A DNA stretch of 64,000 bases from positions 4,749,703 to 4,813,702 of the forward strand of contig NZ_CM011002.1 in NCBI RefSeq assembly GCF_000158095.2, read 5' to 3'. The position numbers were made by a program, and so were the translations under genes. Positions 49,670 through 59,510 of the stretch are shown here, piece by piece; positions within the stretch are counted from its first letter, which is position 1, and the number at the start of each line of letters is the position of its first letter. Source of the stretch: Roseibium alexandrii DFL-11. GTDB taxonomy: Bacteria > Pseudomonadota > Alphaproteobacteria > Rhizobiales > Stappiaceae. The notes under the pieces were generated by a model. It worked only from the letters and a program-made list of their open reading frames with translations, was not told where the DNA came from and did not search any database.

Positions 49670-52012
49670 ATGAAACACGACACAATCACCAAAGCGACCC
49701 AAACTGTCAGCGGCACCGTTCACACCAATCGGCACCATGACAGCGCGGAAAAGCATGTCACGGGCGGCGCCGAATATTGTGATGATATCGGCGAGCCGCG
49801 GGGCACATTACACGCCTATTTGGGTGTCTCTTCGGTTGCGCATGGTTTGATCAAATCCATGGACCTGTCAGCTGTGTTGGCCGCGCCCGGCGTGGCCGGG
49901 GTTCTGACGGCTGAAGACATTCCGGGCGTGAACGATATCAGCCCGACAGGGCTTAAGGACGAGCCGGTGTTCCCAAAGGAAAAAACCGAGTTCCACGGCC
50001 AGCCACTGTTTGCGGTGGTGGCCGAAAGCCGAAATGCAGCCCGCCGGGCCGCCGAGCTGGCCGAGATCGACTACGAAGTGCTGCCGCATGCACTCGATCC
50101 TCTTGAAGCGCAGGAAGCAGGCCATCCTTTTGTAACAGCACCGCTTAAGCTCGAGCGCGGTGAGATCGAACAAGGTTTTTCTGGCGCAGACCACCGGATA
50201 AAGGGGCAGATCAAGATCGGCGGCCAGGACCACATGTATCTGGAAGGCCAGATCGCCTTCGCCATTCCGGGAGAAGATGACGACGTCGTCGTGCATTGCT
50301 CGACACAGCACCCGAGTGAAGCCCAGCACATGGTCGCGCATGTCCTCGGTGTGCCGTCCAATGCGGTAACCGTGAATGTCCGGCGCATGGGCGGCGGGTT
50401 CGGTGGCAAGGAAAGCCAGATGAACCTCTTTGCCGCTGTTGCCGCGGTCGCGGCCAAGAAATGGAATTGCCCTGTGAAGATCCGGCCCGACCGGGATCAG
50501 GACATGACGGCGACCGGCAAGCGCCACGATTTCGTCGTTGATTATGATGTCGCCTTTGATGAGTGTGGCCACATTCAAGCGGTCGACGGCATCTTTTCTG
50601 CGCGCTGCGGCTATTCCGCAGACCTCTCAGGCCCGGTCACTGATCGTGCGCTGTTTCACGCTGATAACGCCTATTTTTATCCGAACGTCCGCCTGCGCAG
50701 CCAGCCGATGAAAACCAACACGGTTTCTAACACGGCGTTCCGCGGCTTTGGTGGTCCACAAGGTGTTGTCGCAGCAGAACGCATGATCGAGGAAATCGCC
50801 TACGCGCTTGGCAAGGACCCCCTGGAAGTCCGGAAGGCTAATTTTTACGGCAGCGCGGAAGATGGACGTACGCTGACGCCGTATCATCAAGAGGTTGAAG
50901 ACAACATCCTGCCGCGGCTGATCTCGGAACTCGAAGAGACGGCTGAGTATCAGGCGCGCCGGAAAGCGATCCTCACCTTTAACAAGACCTCAACAGTTAT
51001 CAAGAAGGGGATTGCGCTCACGCCGGTGAAGTTCGGCATCTCCTTCACGGCCACCTGGTATAACCAGGCAGGCGCGCTGATCCACATTTACAATGACGGC
51101 TCGATCCACCTGAACCATGGTGGAACGGAAATGGGCCAAGGGCTCAATACCAAGGTCGCGCAAGTTGTGGCTGATGCATTGCAAGTCGATTTTGAGCGCA
51201 TCAAGATCACCAAGACCACCACTGAAAAAGTCCCCAATACCTCTGCAACAGCGGCATCCTCCGGGACCGATCTCAACGGAATGGCTGCCCTCGATGCGGC
51301 TGAGCAGCTGAAGGCGCGGTTGACAGACTTTGCCGCCGAACATTGGTCTGTCGAGCCAGAGACGGTCATCTTCCGCAACAACATGGTACAGGTCGGACAG
51401 GAGGTTGTTTCCTTCAGCGACCTGGTTCGCAAAGCCTATATGGCCCGTGTGCATTTGTCGGCAGCGGGTTTCTACAAGACACCGAAGATCCATTGGGACC
51501 GCTCGGCCGGCAAGGGACGCCCGTTTTTTTACTACGCCTATGGTGCCTCGTGCTCGGAAGTCTCCGTCGATACGCTGACCGGAGAATACCGGGTGGAGCG
51601 GACCGACATCCTGCATGATGTGGGTAAGTCGCTGAACCCGGTCCTCGATAAGGGCCAGGTGGAAGGCGCGTTCATTCAGGGAATGGGCTGGCTGACGACC
51701 GAGGAGCTGTGGTGGGATAAAGCCGGGCGCCTGCGCACCCATGCGCCGTCCACCTACAAGATCCCGCTGGCTTCCGACCGACCGCGTGTTTTCAACGTCA
51801 GTCTGGCGGACTGGTCCGAGAACAGGGAACTGACCATCAAACGCTCCAAGGCTGTTGGCGAACCGCCGTTCATGCTTGGCGTGTCTGTTTTTGAAGCCTT
51901 GTCGATGGCGGTAGCCAGCGTAGCCGATTACCGGGAATGCCCGCGTCTTGATGCGCCCGCCACCCCGGAACGGGTGCTGCTGGCAGTCGAGCGGCTGAAG
52001 GCAGGAGGATAG
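49670..52012 (+). CDS. xdhB: Xanthine dehydrogenase molybdopterin subunit
   Basis: This 780-residue molybdenum subunit has cofactor segments GGGFGGKESQ, FRGFGGPQG, GTEMGQGLNTK and the catalytic glutamate in VGEPPFMLG. A longer frame starts at 49517 overlapping xdhA, but ATG 49670, 10 bp after the xdhA stop, is the normal start. It oxidises hypoxanthine and xanthine. Confidence 0.95.
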   Translation: MKHDTITKATQTVSGTVHTNRHHDSAEKHVTGGAEYCDDIGEPRGTLHAYLGVSSVAHGLIKSMDLSAVLAAPGVAGVLTAEDIPGVNDISPTGLKDEPVFPKEKTEFHGQPLFAVVAESRNAARRAAELAEIDYEVLPHALDPLEAQEAGHPFVTAPLKLERGEIEQGFSGADHRIKGQIKIGGQDHMYLEGQIAFAIPGEDDDVVVHCSTQHPSEAQHMVAHVLGVPSNAVTVNVRRMGGGFGGKESQMNLFAAVAAVAAKKWNCPVKIRPDRDQDMTATGKRHDFVVDYDVAFDECGHIQAVDGIFSARCGYSADLSGPVTDRALFHADNAYFYPNVRLRSQPMKTNTVSNTAFRGFGGPQGVVAAERMIEEIAYALGKDPLEVRKANFYGSAEDGRTLTPYHQEVEDNILPRLISELEETAEYQARRKAILTFNKTSTVIKKGIALTPVKFGISFTATWYNQAGALIHIYNDGSIHLNHGGTEMGQGLNTKVAQVVADALQVDFERIKITKTTTEKVPNTSATAASSGTDLNGMAALDAAEQLKARLTDFAAEHWSVEPETVIFRNNMVQVGQEVVSFSDLVRKAYMARVHLSAAGFYKTPKIHWDRSAGKGRPFFYYAYGASCSEVSVDTLTGEYRVERTDILHDVGKSLNPVLDKGQVEGAFIQGMGWLTTEELWWDKAGRLRTHAPSTYKIPLASDRPRVFNVSLADWSENRELTIKRSKAVGEPPFMLGVSVFEALSMAVASVADYRECPRLDAPATPERVLLAVERLKAGG

Positions 52013-52016
52013 TCTG

Positions 52017-52871
52017 ATGAACGCGCTTTCTGCCAATGTGGCCGCGTTTTTTGATGCAGAAAGCGCGATCATTCGTGTCGAGGTGACTGAAGTTCGTGGG
52101 TCTTCCCCACGGGAGGCGGGTACTGAAATGTTTGTGGCGCCCACCCGTGTGAGAGGCACGATCGGCGGCGGGCGGTTAGAGCAGATTGCGATCGACCGTG
52201 GCAGAGCGATGTTGGAGACCCGGCAGCTCTGCGACACGTTGGATGTGCCGCTTGGACCGGAAATTGGCCAGTGCTGCGGTGGGCATGTCAGGCTTCGTCT
52301 GATCTGGATGAGCTGGTCTGACCGGCACGACGCAATCCGGAGGCTTCAGGCGGAAGAAGCCGCTCAACAGCATGTTTACATTATGGGCGCGGGGCATGTC
52401 GGACGCGCCATTGCTGATCTTCTTCAGCATGCTCCGGTGATATGCGTTCTGGTCGACATGCGCCAGGAAGAATTGGGAAAATGCGAGGCAAAAGTTGAAA
52501 AGCGGCTCCGCGCGTTGCCGGAAGTCGATGTGTTCAACGCGCCGCCCAACAGCGCCTTCATCGTGCTCACCCACGACCATGGCCTCGACTTTCTTTTGAC
52601 ATCTGCGGCTCTGGAATTGGGGCATGCCGCCTATGTCGGAATGATCGGGTCGGCCACCAAACGCGCGAAACTGCGCTCCTGGTGCCGGACCCATTGCGAC
52701 GGCCTGACGATCGACCAGCTGATCTGCCCGATTGGGGCAACGGCCAGCCGCGATAAACGGCCGGAAATCATCGCTGCATTTGTAGCTGCCGAAGTGCTGA
52801 CCGCTTTAACGACGGTTCAGCTTGTCTCGGACAGCGGGGAGGAGGCTGCGCTGCTCGAAGCTGCGCAGTGA
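52017..52871 (+). CDS. xdhC: Xanthine dehydrogenase accessory protein XdhC
   Basis: This 284-residue XdhC-type chaperone inserts sulfurated molybdenum cofactor into XdhB. It has the N-terminal VRGTIGGGRLE region and a Rossmann domain with YIMGAGHVGRAIADL and GMIGSATKR. It starts four bases after xdhB. Confidence 0.93.
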   Translation: MNALSANVAAFFDAESAIIRVEVTEVRGSSPREAGTEMFVAPTRVRGTIGGGRLEQIAIDRGRAMLETRQLCDTLDVPLGPEIGQCCGGHVRLRLIWMSWSDRHDAIRRLQAEEAAQQHVYIMGAGHVGRAIADLLQHAPVICVLVDMRQEELGKCEAKVEKRLRALPEVDVFNAPPNSAFIVLTHDHGLDFLLTSAALELGHAAYVGMIGSATKRAKLRSWCRTHCDGLTIDQLICPIGATASRDKRPEIIAAFVAAEVLTALTTVQLVSDSGEEAALLEAAQ

Positions 52872-52936
52872 ACCAATGGGCTTGCCGCGCCTGAGGAGAG
52901 GCGAGGTGTGCCTTTTTGACTGAAAGGAGACCCGGT

Positions 52937-54520
52937 ATGCGGGTTGGGAGTTACGATTACAAACTGTTCTCAAGGGGCGATTTCAGCGCCTTCTGGGCAC
53001 TGTTCACCGATAACCTTGTCAATCTGATGGTGCTTGCAGGCATCTGTCAGTTCGTCTTTCAAATGCCGGCGGAGATTGTCTATGGCCGGATCATTCCAGG
53101 TGCCGCTGTGGCAATCCTGGCTGGCGTGGCCGTCTATGTCTTGCTCGCCAAACGCGCGGCCGCAGAACACGGTCGGGAAGTAACGGCACTTCCCTACGGC
53201 ATCTCCACTCCGGTGATGTTCGTCTATCTGTTCGGTGTGATTGGTCCGATCTACTGGTCCACGAACGATCCGGTTTTGGCCTGGCAGGTTGGCATTGGTG
53301 CCGGCTTTCTCGGTGGTATCGTCGCCGCTCTGGGTGCCATCATCGGTCCATGGCTCAAAAAGGTGACACCGCGCGCAGGCATGCTCGGCACCTTGTGCGG
53401 CATTGCCTTGGTGTTCATTGGTTCGGTCCCCCTTGCGACCATCTTTGAGAACCCGTTCATTGGCTTTGCGTCGATGATTATCATCCTTTGGGGGATGGTT
53501 GGCCGGTTCCGCCTGCCGTTCAACATTCCGGCGGGACTTCTGGCTCTGATCATCGGGACGGTTGTTGCTCTTTTGATCGGTCAGTCTTCGATCAGCTTTG
53601 AAGGTGTCGGCTTCTACCCGCCATTGCCATACTTCGGGGATCTGATCGCCGGGATTCAGCATCTCTTTGCAAACCCGGAACTGTTCCTTGTTCTGGTGCC
53701 AGTCCAGATCTACAACTTCATCGAAACGATGAACAACGTGGAAAGCGCGGAAGCTGCCGGTGATCACTATCCGGTCGCAGCATGCCAGATTACTGATGGC
53801 GCTGGCACGATGGTGGGTGCGCTGTTTGGGTCGCCGTTCCCGACCACTGCCTATATCGGACACCCGGCTTACAAGCGTATGGGTGCACATTCCGGCTACA
53901 TCATCGGTGTCGGCCTCATCATTCCGCTGGCCGCCATGTTCGGATTCCTCGCCTTCTTGAGCAATCTGATCCCGGTCGCCGCGGCCGCGCCGGTTCTGGT
54001 GTTCGTTGCCCTCAGCCTGATCACCAACACCGCGCATGCGGTCAAGGTTGAGCATATGGCTGCAGTCACCATTGCGATGATGCCGCATGTCTCCGCTTTT
54101 CTGGTGGTGAAGTGGGGCTCTTTGATGGGCGCGCTCAATGCAACCGGGGCCCAGGATGTTCTGCCACTCGGTTCTCCCGAATTGACCGCCGCACTGATGC
54201 AACAGGGCGCGCATTACGCCGGTCATTTGGCTCTGAGCCAGGGTGCGATCCTGACCGGGCTGATCTGGGGGGCGATCGTTGCAAGCGTTATTGATGGCAA
54301 GTTCCGGATCGCCGCTGGTTTTGCCTTTGCAGCCTTTGTGATGGCGTCGCTGGGCGTGATCCATTCGGCAACCTTGCACCTGCCCGAATTTGGCGCCGTG
54401 AGCCTCGGCTATCTGATCGCCGCTGCCTTCCTGGTCATTTATCCGATCTTCCACAAGGAAGAAGCGATTGTGCCGGAAGCCGAAGGATTGCCCCGCCCGC
54501 AAGCCGCACCGGGCGAGTAA
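52937..54520 (+). CDS. NCS2-like permease of the AzgA/xanthine permease type
   Basis: This 527-residue polytopic membrane protein has about twelve hydrophobic helices, DNLVNLMVLAGIC near the N-terminus, TALPYGISTPVMFVYLFG and NNVESAEAAGDHYP, GSPFPTTAYIGHPAYKRMGA. It belongs to the xanthine/uracil/vitamin C permease superfamily but differs clearly from the NCS2 protein at 44732. A GTG-type extension to 52916 exists, but ATG 52937 follows AAAGGAGACCC. It lies between xdhC and guaD, so a purine such as guanine, xanthine or hypoxanthine is the likely substrate. Confidence 0.85.
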   Translation: MRVGSYDYKLFSRGDFSAFWALFTDNLVNLMVLAGICQFVFQMPAEIVYGRIIPGAAVAILAGVAVYVLLAKRAAAEHGREVTALPYGISTPVMFVYLFGVIGPIYWSTNDPVLAWQVGIGAGFLGGIVAALGAIIGPWLKKVTPRAGMLGTLCGIALVFIGSVPLATIFENPFIGFASMIIILWGMVGRFRLPFNIPAGLLALIIGTVVALLIGQSSISFEGVGFYPPLPYFGDLIAGIQHLFANPELFLVLVPVQIYNFIETMNNVESAEAAGDHYPVAACQITDGAGTMVGALFGSPFPTTAYIGHPAYKRMGAHSGYIIGVGLIIPLAAMFGFLAFLSNLIPVAAAAPVLVFVALSLITNTAHAVKVEHMAAVTIAMMPHVSAFLVVKWGSLMGALNATGAQDVLPLGSPELTAALMQQGAHYAGHLALSQGAILTGLIWGAIVASVIDGKFRIAAGFAFAAFVMASLGVIHSATLHLPEFGAVSLGYLIAAAFLVIYPIFHKEEAIVPEAEGLPRPQAAPGE

Positions 54521-54539
54521 ACCCCCACTTTAAACAAAC

Positions 54540-54564
54540 GCCGGGGCGGGCACTCTGCCCCGGC
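54540..54564 (+). other. Intercistronic stem-loop before guaD
   Basis: GCCGGGGC (54540-54547) and GCCCCGGC (54557-54564) form a perfect eight-pair stem around nine bases, without a T run, in the 70-bp gap between the permease and guaD. It may be a partial terminator or mRNA stabiliser. Confidence 0.5.
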
Positions 54565-54590
54565 ATCCAACCCTTCAGAAAGATGTGACC

Positions 54591-55940
54591 ATGCAATCTG
54601 ACCGCCTGATGCTCCGCGGACGCCTTTTGACGTTTACCGCAGAGCCTTTCGGAGCCGAGGATACGGCCGCTTACACCTACATCGAAGACGGGGCTCTGCT
54701 CATCGAGAACGGGATGATTGCCGGCAGAGGCGAGTTCAGCGAACTGATCGGCGATGCCGCTGGGGCGGAGATCGTGGACCATCGCCCGCATCTGCTGATG
54801 GCCGGCTTCATCGACACCCACATCCACTTCCCGCAGGTTCAGGTGATCGCATCCTGGGGGGCTCAGCTCCTCGACTGGCTAAACACCTATACCTTCCCGG
54901 AAGAGACGCGGTTTTCCGATGATGACCACGCGGCGGCAATGGCATGCCGGTTTTTCGACCTTCTCACGAACCATGGGACGACCACTGCCGTTGCTTATTG
55001 TTCCGTTCACAAGGGCTCTGCGGAAGCCTATTTCGAAGAGGCCGAACAGCGAAACATGCGAGTCATTGGCGGCAAGGTGCTGATGGACCGGAACGCGCCT
55101 GACGGGCTGCATGACACACCGCAAAGCGGCTATGATGATACCAAGGACCTGATCGCCAAATGGCATGGCAAGGGGCGGGCGAGCTACGCGATTACGCCCC
55201 GGTTTGCGATCACCTCAACGCCGGAGCAAATGGACATGGCGCGGGCCTTGGTGCGCGAACATCCGGACTGTTTCGTCCAGACGCATCTGTCTGAAAACAA
55301 GTACGAGATCGCCTACACCCTGGAGCTTTATCCGGAGGCGCGGGACTATCTCGATGTCTATCAGAGATATGGCCTGTTGAGCGACAAGATGTTGCTCGGC
55401 CACTCGATCCATCTCGAGCCGCGCGAAGTCGCCGTGATGGCGGAAACCGGATCGCGCCCGGTATTTTGCCCAACCTCCAATCTCTTCCTGGGCAGCGGTC
55501 TGTTTAACGAAGAAAAGATGCGCCAGAAGGGTATCGTCAGTGCCATTGCAACGGATATCGGCGCCGGAACCAGTTATTCCATGCTTCAGACGCTGAATGA
55601 GGGTTACAAGATCCTGCAACTGCAGGACCAGAAATTGCATCCGCTGCGCGCCTTCCACTGGATGACCCGTGGCAACGCTGTGGCGCTTGGCATGGAAGAG
55701 AAGATCGGAACGCTTGATGCGGGGACGGAAGCCGATGTGGTCGTGCTGAATTCCAAAGCCACAGATGCCATGGCTCTGCGAATGGAACGTGCATCAAATC
55801 TGTCTGAAGAGCTGTTTATCCTGCAAATGCTTGGCGACGATCGGGCCGTTGAGGAGGTCTATATTGCGGGTCAGGCTCAAAAATCCGGGCGCCGTCCTGC
55901 GGCTATTCCTGCGTTTGAACGCGTTCTGGAGCTTGTCTGA
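54591..55940 (+). CDS. guaD: Guanine deaminase
   Basis: This 449-residue amidohydrolase has the metal motif THIHFPQ, then HLSENKYEI, GHSIHLE and ATDIGAGTSYSMLQT, all characteristic of guanine deaminase. It converts guanine to xanthine, the substrate of XdhAB upstream. An in-frame GTG two codons earlier (54585) is an alternative start. It ends the purine operon. Confidence 0.94.
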   Translation: MQSDRLMLRGRLLTFTAEPFGAEDTAAYTYIEDGALLIENGMIAGRGEFSELIGDAAGAEIVDHRPHLLMAGFIDTHIHFPQVQVIASWGAQLLDWLNTYTFPEETRFSDDDHAAAMACRFFDLLTNHGTTTAVAYCSVHKGSAEAYFEEAEQRNMRVIGGKVLMDRNAPDGLHDTPQSGYDDTKDLIAKWHGKGRASYAITPRFAITSTPEQMDMARALVREHPDCFVQTHLSENKYEIAYTLELYPEARDYLDVYQRYGLLSDKMLLGHSIHLEPREVAVMAETGSRPVFCPTSNLFLGSGLFNEEKMRQKGIVSAIATDIGAGTSYSMLQTLNEGYKILQLQDQKLHPLRAFHWMTRGNAVALGMEEKIGTLDAGTEADVVVLNSKATDAMALRMERASNLSEELFILQMLGDDRAVEEVYIAGQAQKSGRRPAAIPAFERVLELV

Positions 55941-56046
55941 TTATTCACGCTGAAAGCAGCCCAGGGGAACTGATTAGCGTTTGCCAGGGCTCCTTTGGTC
56001 ACAACGGAAACTGATGACTGCTCTCCGCGAATGATTTCTTTGGCGC

Positions 56047-57072
56047 TTAAGCGCCCCAGGTGTCGCTGAGGCGGTAACCGGTGGGCCAGGGATCATCCGG
56101 ATCCAGCATGTGCTGGTGGATCCCGGTTATCCAGCCCCTGCCGCTGATCTCGGGGAGAATGCCAGGCTTTCCGCCAACCGATGTTTCTCCACCAATTTTG
56201 CCCGTGAATGTCGAGCCGATGATGGATGTTGCTTCAAAGGTCTGCCCGGCTTTCATTTGACCGCGGGAATGGAGCAGGGCCATTCGCGCGGATACAGCTG
56301 TTCCGGTTGGGGAACGGTCGACTTTGCCTGGCTGAATGGCAACTGCGGACCGGGCTGCGAGGCCTGTCGGGGTTTCCGACAGGGTTCCTGCAAAAGCGCA
56401 AAAGGAGATATGGGACCAGTCCGGCATGTCGGGGTGCTTGAACCCAAGCTGTTCATTTGCTGCATTGGTAATGCGAACGCCAAGATGGGCGATGTCTTTC
56501 GCTTCGCTCTCTGTAATTTCAAATCCGAGTGACGCTGCATCGACAACAACGAAACTGTCTCCGCCAAAGGCCGTATCCACCGTCAGGGCGCCGAACCCTT
56601 CGACTTCGAGCGGGACGTCCAGTTTGTCAGCAAAACTAGGCATGTTCCGGACATGAATGCGTTCGGCCTTGCCATTACGGCAGTCGGCCCGCACGCGCAT
56701 CAGTCCGCCTGGCGCTTCGAGGGTTAGCTCGGTGACCGGCTCTTTCATCTCGATGATGCCGCTGTCCAAAAGGACCGTCGAGACGCAGATCGAATTGGAG
56801 CCGGACATGGGGGGCGTGTCTTCCGGCTCCATGATGATGAAAGCTGCATCCGCCTCTGGATGTTTCGGGGGCACCAGGAGATTGACATGCCGGAAGACAC
56901 CGCCCCGCGGCTCGTTCAAGACGAAGTTTCGAAGGGTCTGATCCTGCGCGATGAAGCTGCGCTGATCCCAGAGAGTTTCACCAGGGGGCGGCGCGACACC
57001 GCCAACAATCACATCTCCGACTTCACCCTCGGCATGGCAGGAAATCAAGTGCACGGTTTTCAAGCTGCGCAT
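56047..57072 (-). CDS. Proline racemase-family protein with Ser/Thr catalytic pair
   Basis: This 341-residue protein has the proline racemase superfamily fold, but the two catalytic cysteines are replaced: Ser90 in [10 protein letters not shown] and Thr256 in DRSPTGTAV. The superfamily includes Cys/Cys racemases and epimerases and Cys/Thr trans-3-hydroxyproline dehydratases. A Thr at the second position points to a dehydratase-like or one-base reaction; the Ser/Thr pair is unusual. It lies nine bases downstream of the cis-3-hydroxyproline dehydratase-like gene, so a 3-hydroxyproline isomer is the best substrate guess. Confidence 0.82.
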   Translation of the reverse strand: MRSLKTVHLISCHAEGEVGDVIVGGVAPPPGETLWDQRSFIAQDQTLRNFVLNEPRGGVFRHVNLLVPPKHPEADAAFIIMEPEDTPPMSGSNSICVSTVLLDSGIIEMKEPVTELTLEAPGGLMRVRADCRNGKAERIHVRNMPSFADKLDVPLEVEGFGALTVDTAFGGDSFVVVDAASLGFEITESEAKDIAHLGVRITNAANEQLGFKHPDMPDWSHISFCAFAGTLSETPTGLAARSAVAIQPGKVDRSPTGTAVSARMALLHSRGQMKAGQTFEATSIIGSTFTGKIGGETSVGGKPGILPEISGRGWITGIHQHMLDPDDPWPTGYRLSDTWGA

Positions 57073-57081
57073 ATGGATACC

Positions 57082-58185
57082 TCACGAATAGGAGGCGACG
57101 GGATCGCCAAGCGCGTCGAAGATCGGTGTGATGCCGAGGCCTGGCCGGTTTGAAGCGGTCATTCGGCCGTTCTCGCGTTTTGGTGCCCCCTCAGCGATAT
57201 CGACTGTGCCATAGCTGTTGAAGTCGGTCGCGGAGAACGTGAACTCAGAGGGTGTCGACCGGGCCAGATGGGCGATCGTAGCCGTAGTGATGTCGCCACC
57301 CCATGTGTCTTCAATGGTCATCGGGATGCCATGCACAACGCACAAATCCCGCATCAGCTTGGCCTTCGTCAGGCCGCCGACCTTGGAGATCTTCAGGTTG
57401 ATGCAATCCATGGCATCTTCGGCAAGACCGCGCACCAGCATGTTCGGCCCATCGATAACTTCATCCAGGATGAAGGGCAGAGTGGTGCGGCGCCGGATCG
57501 ACACACTTTCCTCATAGGTGAGGCAAGGTTGTTCGATGTAAACATCGAGAGAAGAGACCGCGCCAACAACACGCGCCGCCTCATGTCTGGTCCAGCCTGT
57601 GTTGGCGTCGGCAACCAGAATGTCTGAGGGTTTCAAGACCGCTCGTGTGGCTCGAATGCGCTCGATATCGTCATTGGCGTCGCCGCCGACTTTCAGCTGG
57701 AACTTGGTGTAGCCTTCTGCCGCATAGCCTTCGATCTTGGCGGCCATTGTCTCCGGTGCTTCCTGGCTGATCGCCCGGTAGAGCACAACATCGTCCTGCG
57801 CTGCGCCACCCAGCAGCGTATAGACCGGTTGGCCGGTTACCTTGCCCAGGAGATCCCAGCAGGCGATGTCGATCGGTGCCTTTGCGTAAGGATGACCGCG
57901 CAAGGCTGTGTCCATAACGCGATTGACGTTACCGATATTGAGCGGATCCAGGCCGATCAGATGCGGTGCCAGTTCCTGGATGCCGGAGCGCACGCCAAGG
58001 GCGTAGCTTGGCAGATAGGCTGATCCGAGCGGACAACACTCCGCATAGCCTGTGAGGCCATCATCGGTCAAAAGTTCAACAACGGTGCTGTCGAAGACAT
58101 CAATGTAGTTGCCATTCGACCAGCTGTACCGGCCCTCCTTTAGGGGAAGATCCACCTGGTAAACATTGATCGCGGTGATTTTCAT
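57082..58185 (-). CDS. cis-3-hydroxy-L-proline dehydratase-like enolase-superfamily enzyme
   Basis: This 367-residue member of the mandelate racemase/muconate lactonising subgroup has catalytic lysines in FQLKVGG (Lys165) and LKISKVGG (about Lys268), and metal ligands Asp193 (ADAN), Glu218 (IEQP) and Asp241 (LDE). A characterised Labrenzia aggregata enzyme of this type dehydrates cis-3-hydroxy-L-proline, and the neighbours here are the expected hydroxyproline genes. The product would be pyrroline-2-carboxylate. The frame opens at 58272, but ATG 58185 behind GGAGGAACACC is the start. Confidence 0.83.
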   Translation of the reverse strand: MKITAINVYQVDLPLKEGRYSWSNGNYIDVFDSTVVELLTDDGLTGYAECCPLGSAYLPSYALGVRSGIQELAPHLIGLDPLNIGNVNRVMDTALRGHPYAKAPIDIACWDLLGKVTGQPVYTLLGGAAQDDVVLYRAISQEAPETMAAKIEGYAAEGYTKFQLKVGGDANDDIERIRATRAVLKPSDILVADANTGWTRHEAARVVGAVSSLDVYIEQPCLTYEESVSIRRRTTLPFILDEVIDGPNMLVRGLAEDAMDCINLKISKVGGLTKAKLMRDLCVVHGIPMTIEDTWGGDITTATIAHLARSTPSEFTFSATDFNSYGTVDIAEGAPKRENGRMTASNRPGLGITPIFDALGDPVASYS

Positions 58186-58207
58186 GGTGTTCCTCCGATG
58201 AAGGGAT

Positions 58208-59491
58208 TCAAAAGCGGTTTGGCGAATACGCCGCAAGGTCGATTGGTGGCTGTGTTTTGTTCGAAAGCGCACGGACCAGTTCGGCGGTGCCGGCTGATTG
58301 GGTCAGTCCGAGATGGCCGTGCCCGAAGGCGTAGATGACCCGTTTGTCTTTCGATGAGGGCCCGATCACCGGAAGGCTGTCCGGCAAGGAAGGGCGAAAA
58401 CCCATCCATTGGTGTCCGGTTTTCTTATCGAGCTCGGGCAAAAAGGATCTGGCCTTCTCAAGAAGGATCTCGGCCCGCTTGTAGTTGGCGGGAAGCTGCA
58501 AGCCGCCCAATTCAACTGCCCCGCCGACCCGGATGCCATCGTTAATGCGCGTAATTACAAAGCCGTGGCCCGGGAAGGTCAGGTGCGTCTTCAAATCGAA
58601 GCCAGTTGACGGAAGTGTTGTGTTGTAACCGCGCTCGGTTTCCAGCGGGATCGTGTCGCCGAGCGTTTTGGCCAAGTGGTGCGACCAGGCACCGGCAGCA
58701 ACAATGACCTGAGACGCGCAGTGGATCCCATTTACTGATTGGATCTCAACCCCGTTGCCCGTTGACCGGAGCTGCGTTGCATTTGCTTCGATCACGTTTC
58801 CGCCACGCGTCCGGAAGACGTTCGTCAAATGGGAAAGCCAGGCCGCTGGATCACAGGTATTGATCCAATCCGGCGTGAAGCCGGCGAAAGAAAAGCGACT
58901 ATCGATGCCGGGCTGAATGTCCGCGATCTCTTCCGCGGACTTTAGAAGCTTGAAATTGACGCTATGTTTCCGGCGCAACTCCCAACCGGGCAGGCTTGCC
59001 TGAAATTCCCTTTCGCGTTCATAAAGCTGTAATTGGCCGTCTCTGCGGATCAGCTCTTCAGCTGAAGTGTCACTGATCAGCCTTTCAAGAGCATCCTGCG
59101 ACAGCTTCATCAAACTGGCCTGTGCCGAGAGGCTCTTTTGGTATCGGCCCGGCAAACTGGCCCGCCAGAAACGCACCAGCCATGGAAGGATCTTGAACGC
59201 ATAAGCAGGGGGAACGGACAAAGGTCCCAAGGGATCCAGCAGCCACTTTGGCGCCTTGCGCAAGATGCCAGGCGCGGCAAGCGGCATGATGTCCGCAAAC
59301 GCAAAAGCACCGGCGTTCATGTCCGAGGCTCGTGGACTGCTGTCTTGGCGGTCGAGAACTGTTACCTTGCGGCCATCTGCCTGAAGGGCGAGGGCTGCAG
59401 AGATGCCGATTACGCCGGCTCCGATGACAATCACATCTTGCACGTTGGGATCCGATAAAATCTTGAGAGGCTGCCCCGCCAGATAGGTCAT
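58208..59491 (-). CDS. FAD-dependent D-amino acid (cis-4-hydroxy-D-proline) oxidoreductase
   Basis: This 427-residue flavoprotein of the DadA/DAO family has a dinucleotide-binding motif [15 protein letters not shown] near residue 20 and a C-terminal [10 protein letters not shown] segment. In the 4-hydroxyproline route such enzymes oxidise cis-4-hydroxy-D-proline to pyrroline-4-hydroxy-2-carboxylate. It lies between the 3-hydroxyproline genes and the semialdehyde dehydrogenase gene. The start is uncertain because the ribosome site at 59491 is weak. Confidence 0.87.
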   Translation of the reverse strand: MTYLAGQPLKILSDPNVQDVIVIGAGVIGISAALALQADGRKVTVLDRQDSSPRASDMNAGAFAFADIMPLAAPGILRKAPKWLLDPLGPLSVPPAYAFKILPWLVRFWRASLPGRYQKSLSAQASLMKLSQDALERLISDTSAEELIRRDGQLQLYEREREFQASLPGWELRRKHSVNFKLLKSAEEIADIQPGIDSRFSFAGFTPDWINTCDPAAWLSHLTNVFRTRGGNVIEANATQLRSTGNGVEIQSVNGIHCASQVIVAAGAWSHHLAKTLGDTIPLETERGYNTTLPSTGFDLKTHLTFPGHGFVITRINDGIRVGGAVELGGLQLPANYKRAEILLEKARSFLPELDKKTGHQWMGFRPSLPDSLPVIGPSSKDKRVIYAFGHGHLGLTQSAGTAELVRALSNKTQPPIDLAAYSPNRF

Positions 59492-59510
59492 TGGCGGGAC
59501 AGGGAATGGC

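Noticed and set aside
52970..54502. A 510-codon open frame antisense to the second permease
   Set aside because: The sequence is rich in His, Asp, Arg and Gln with no domain, as expected for the complement of a hydrophobic membrane protein gene.
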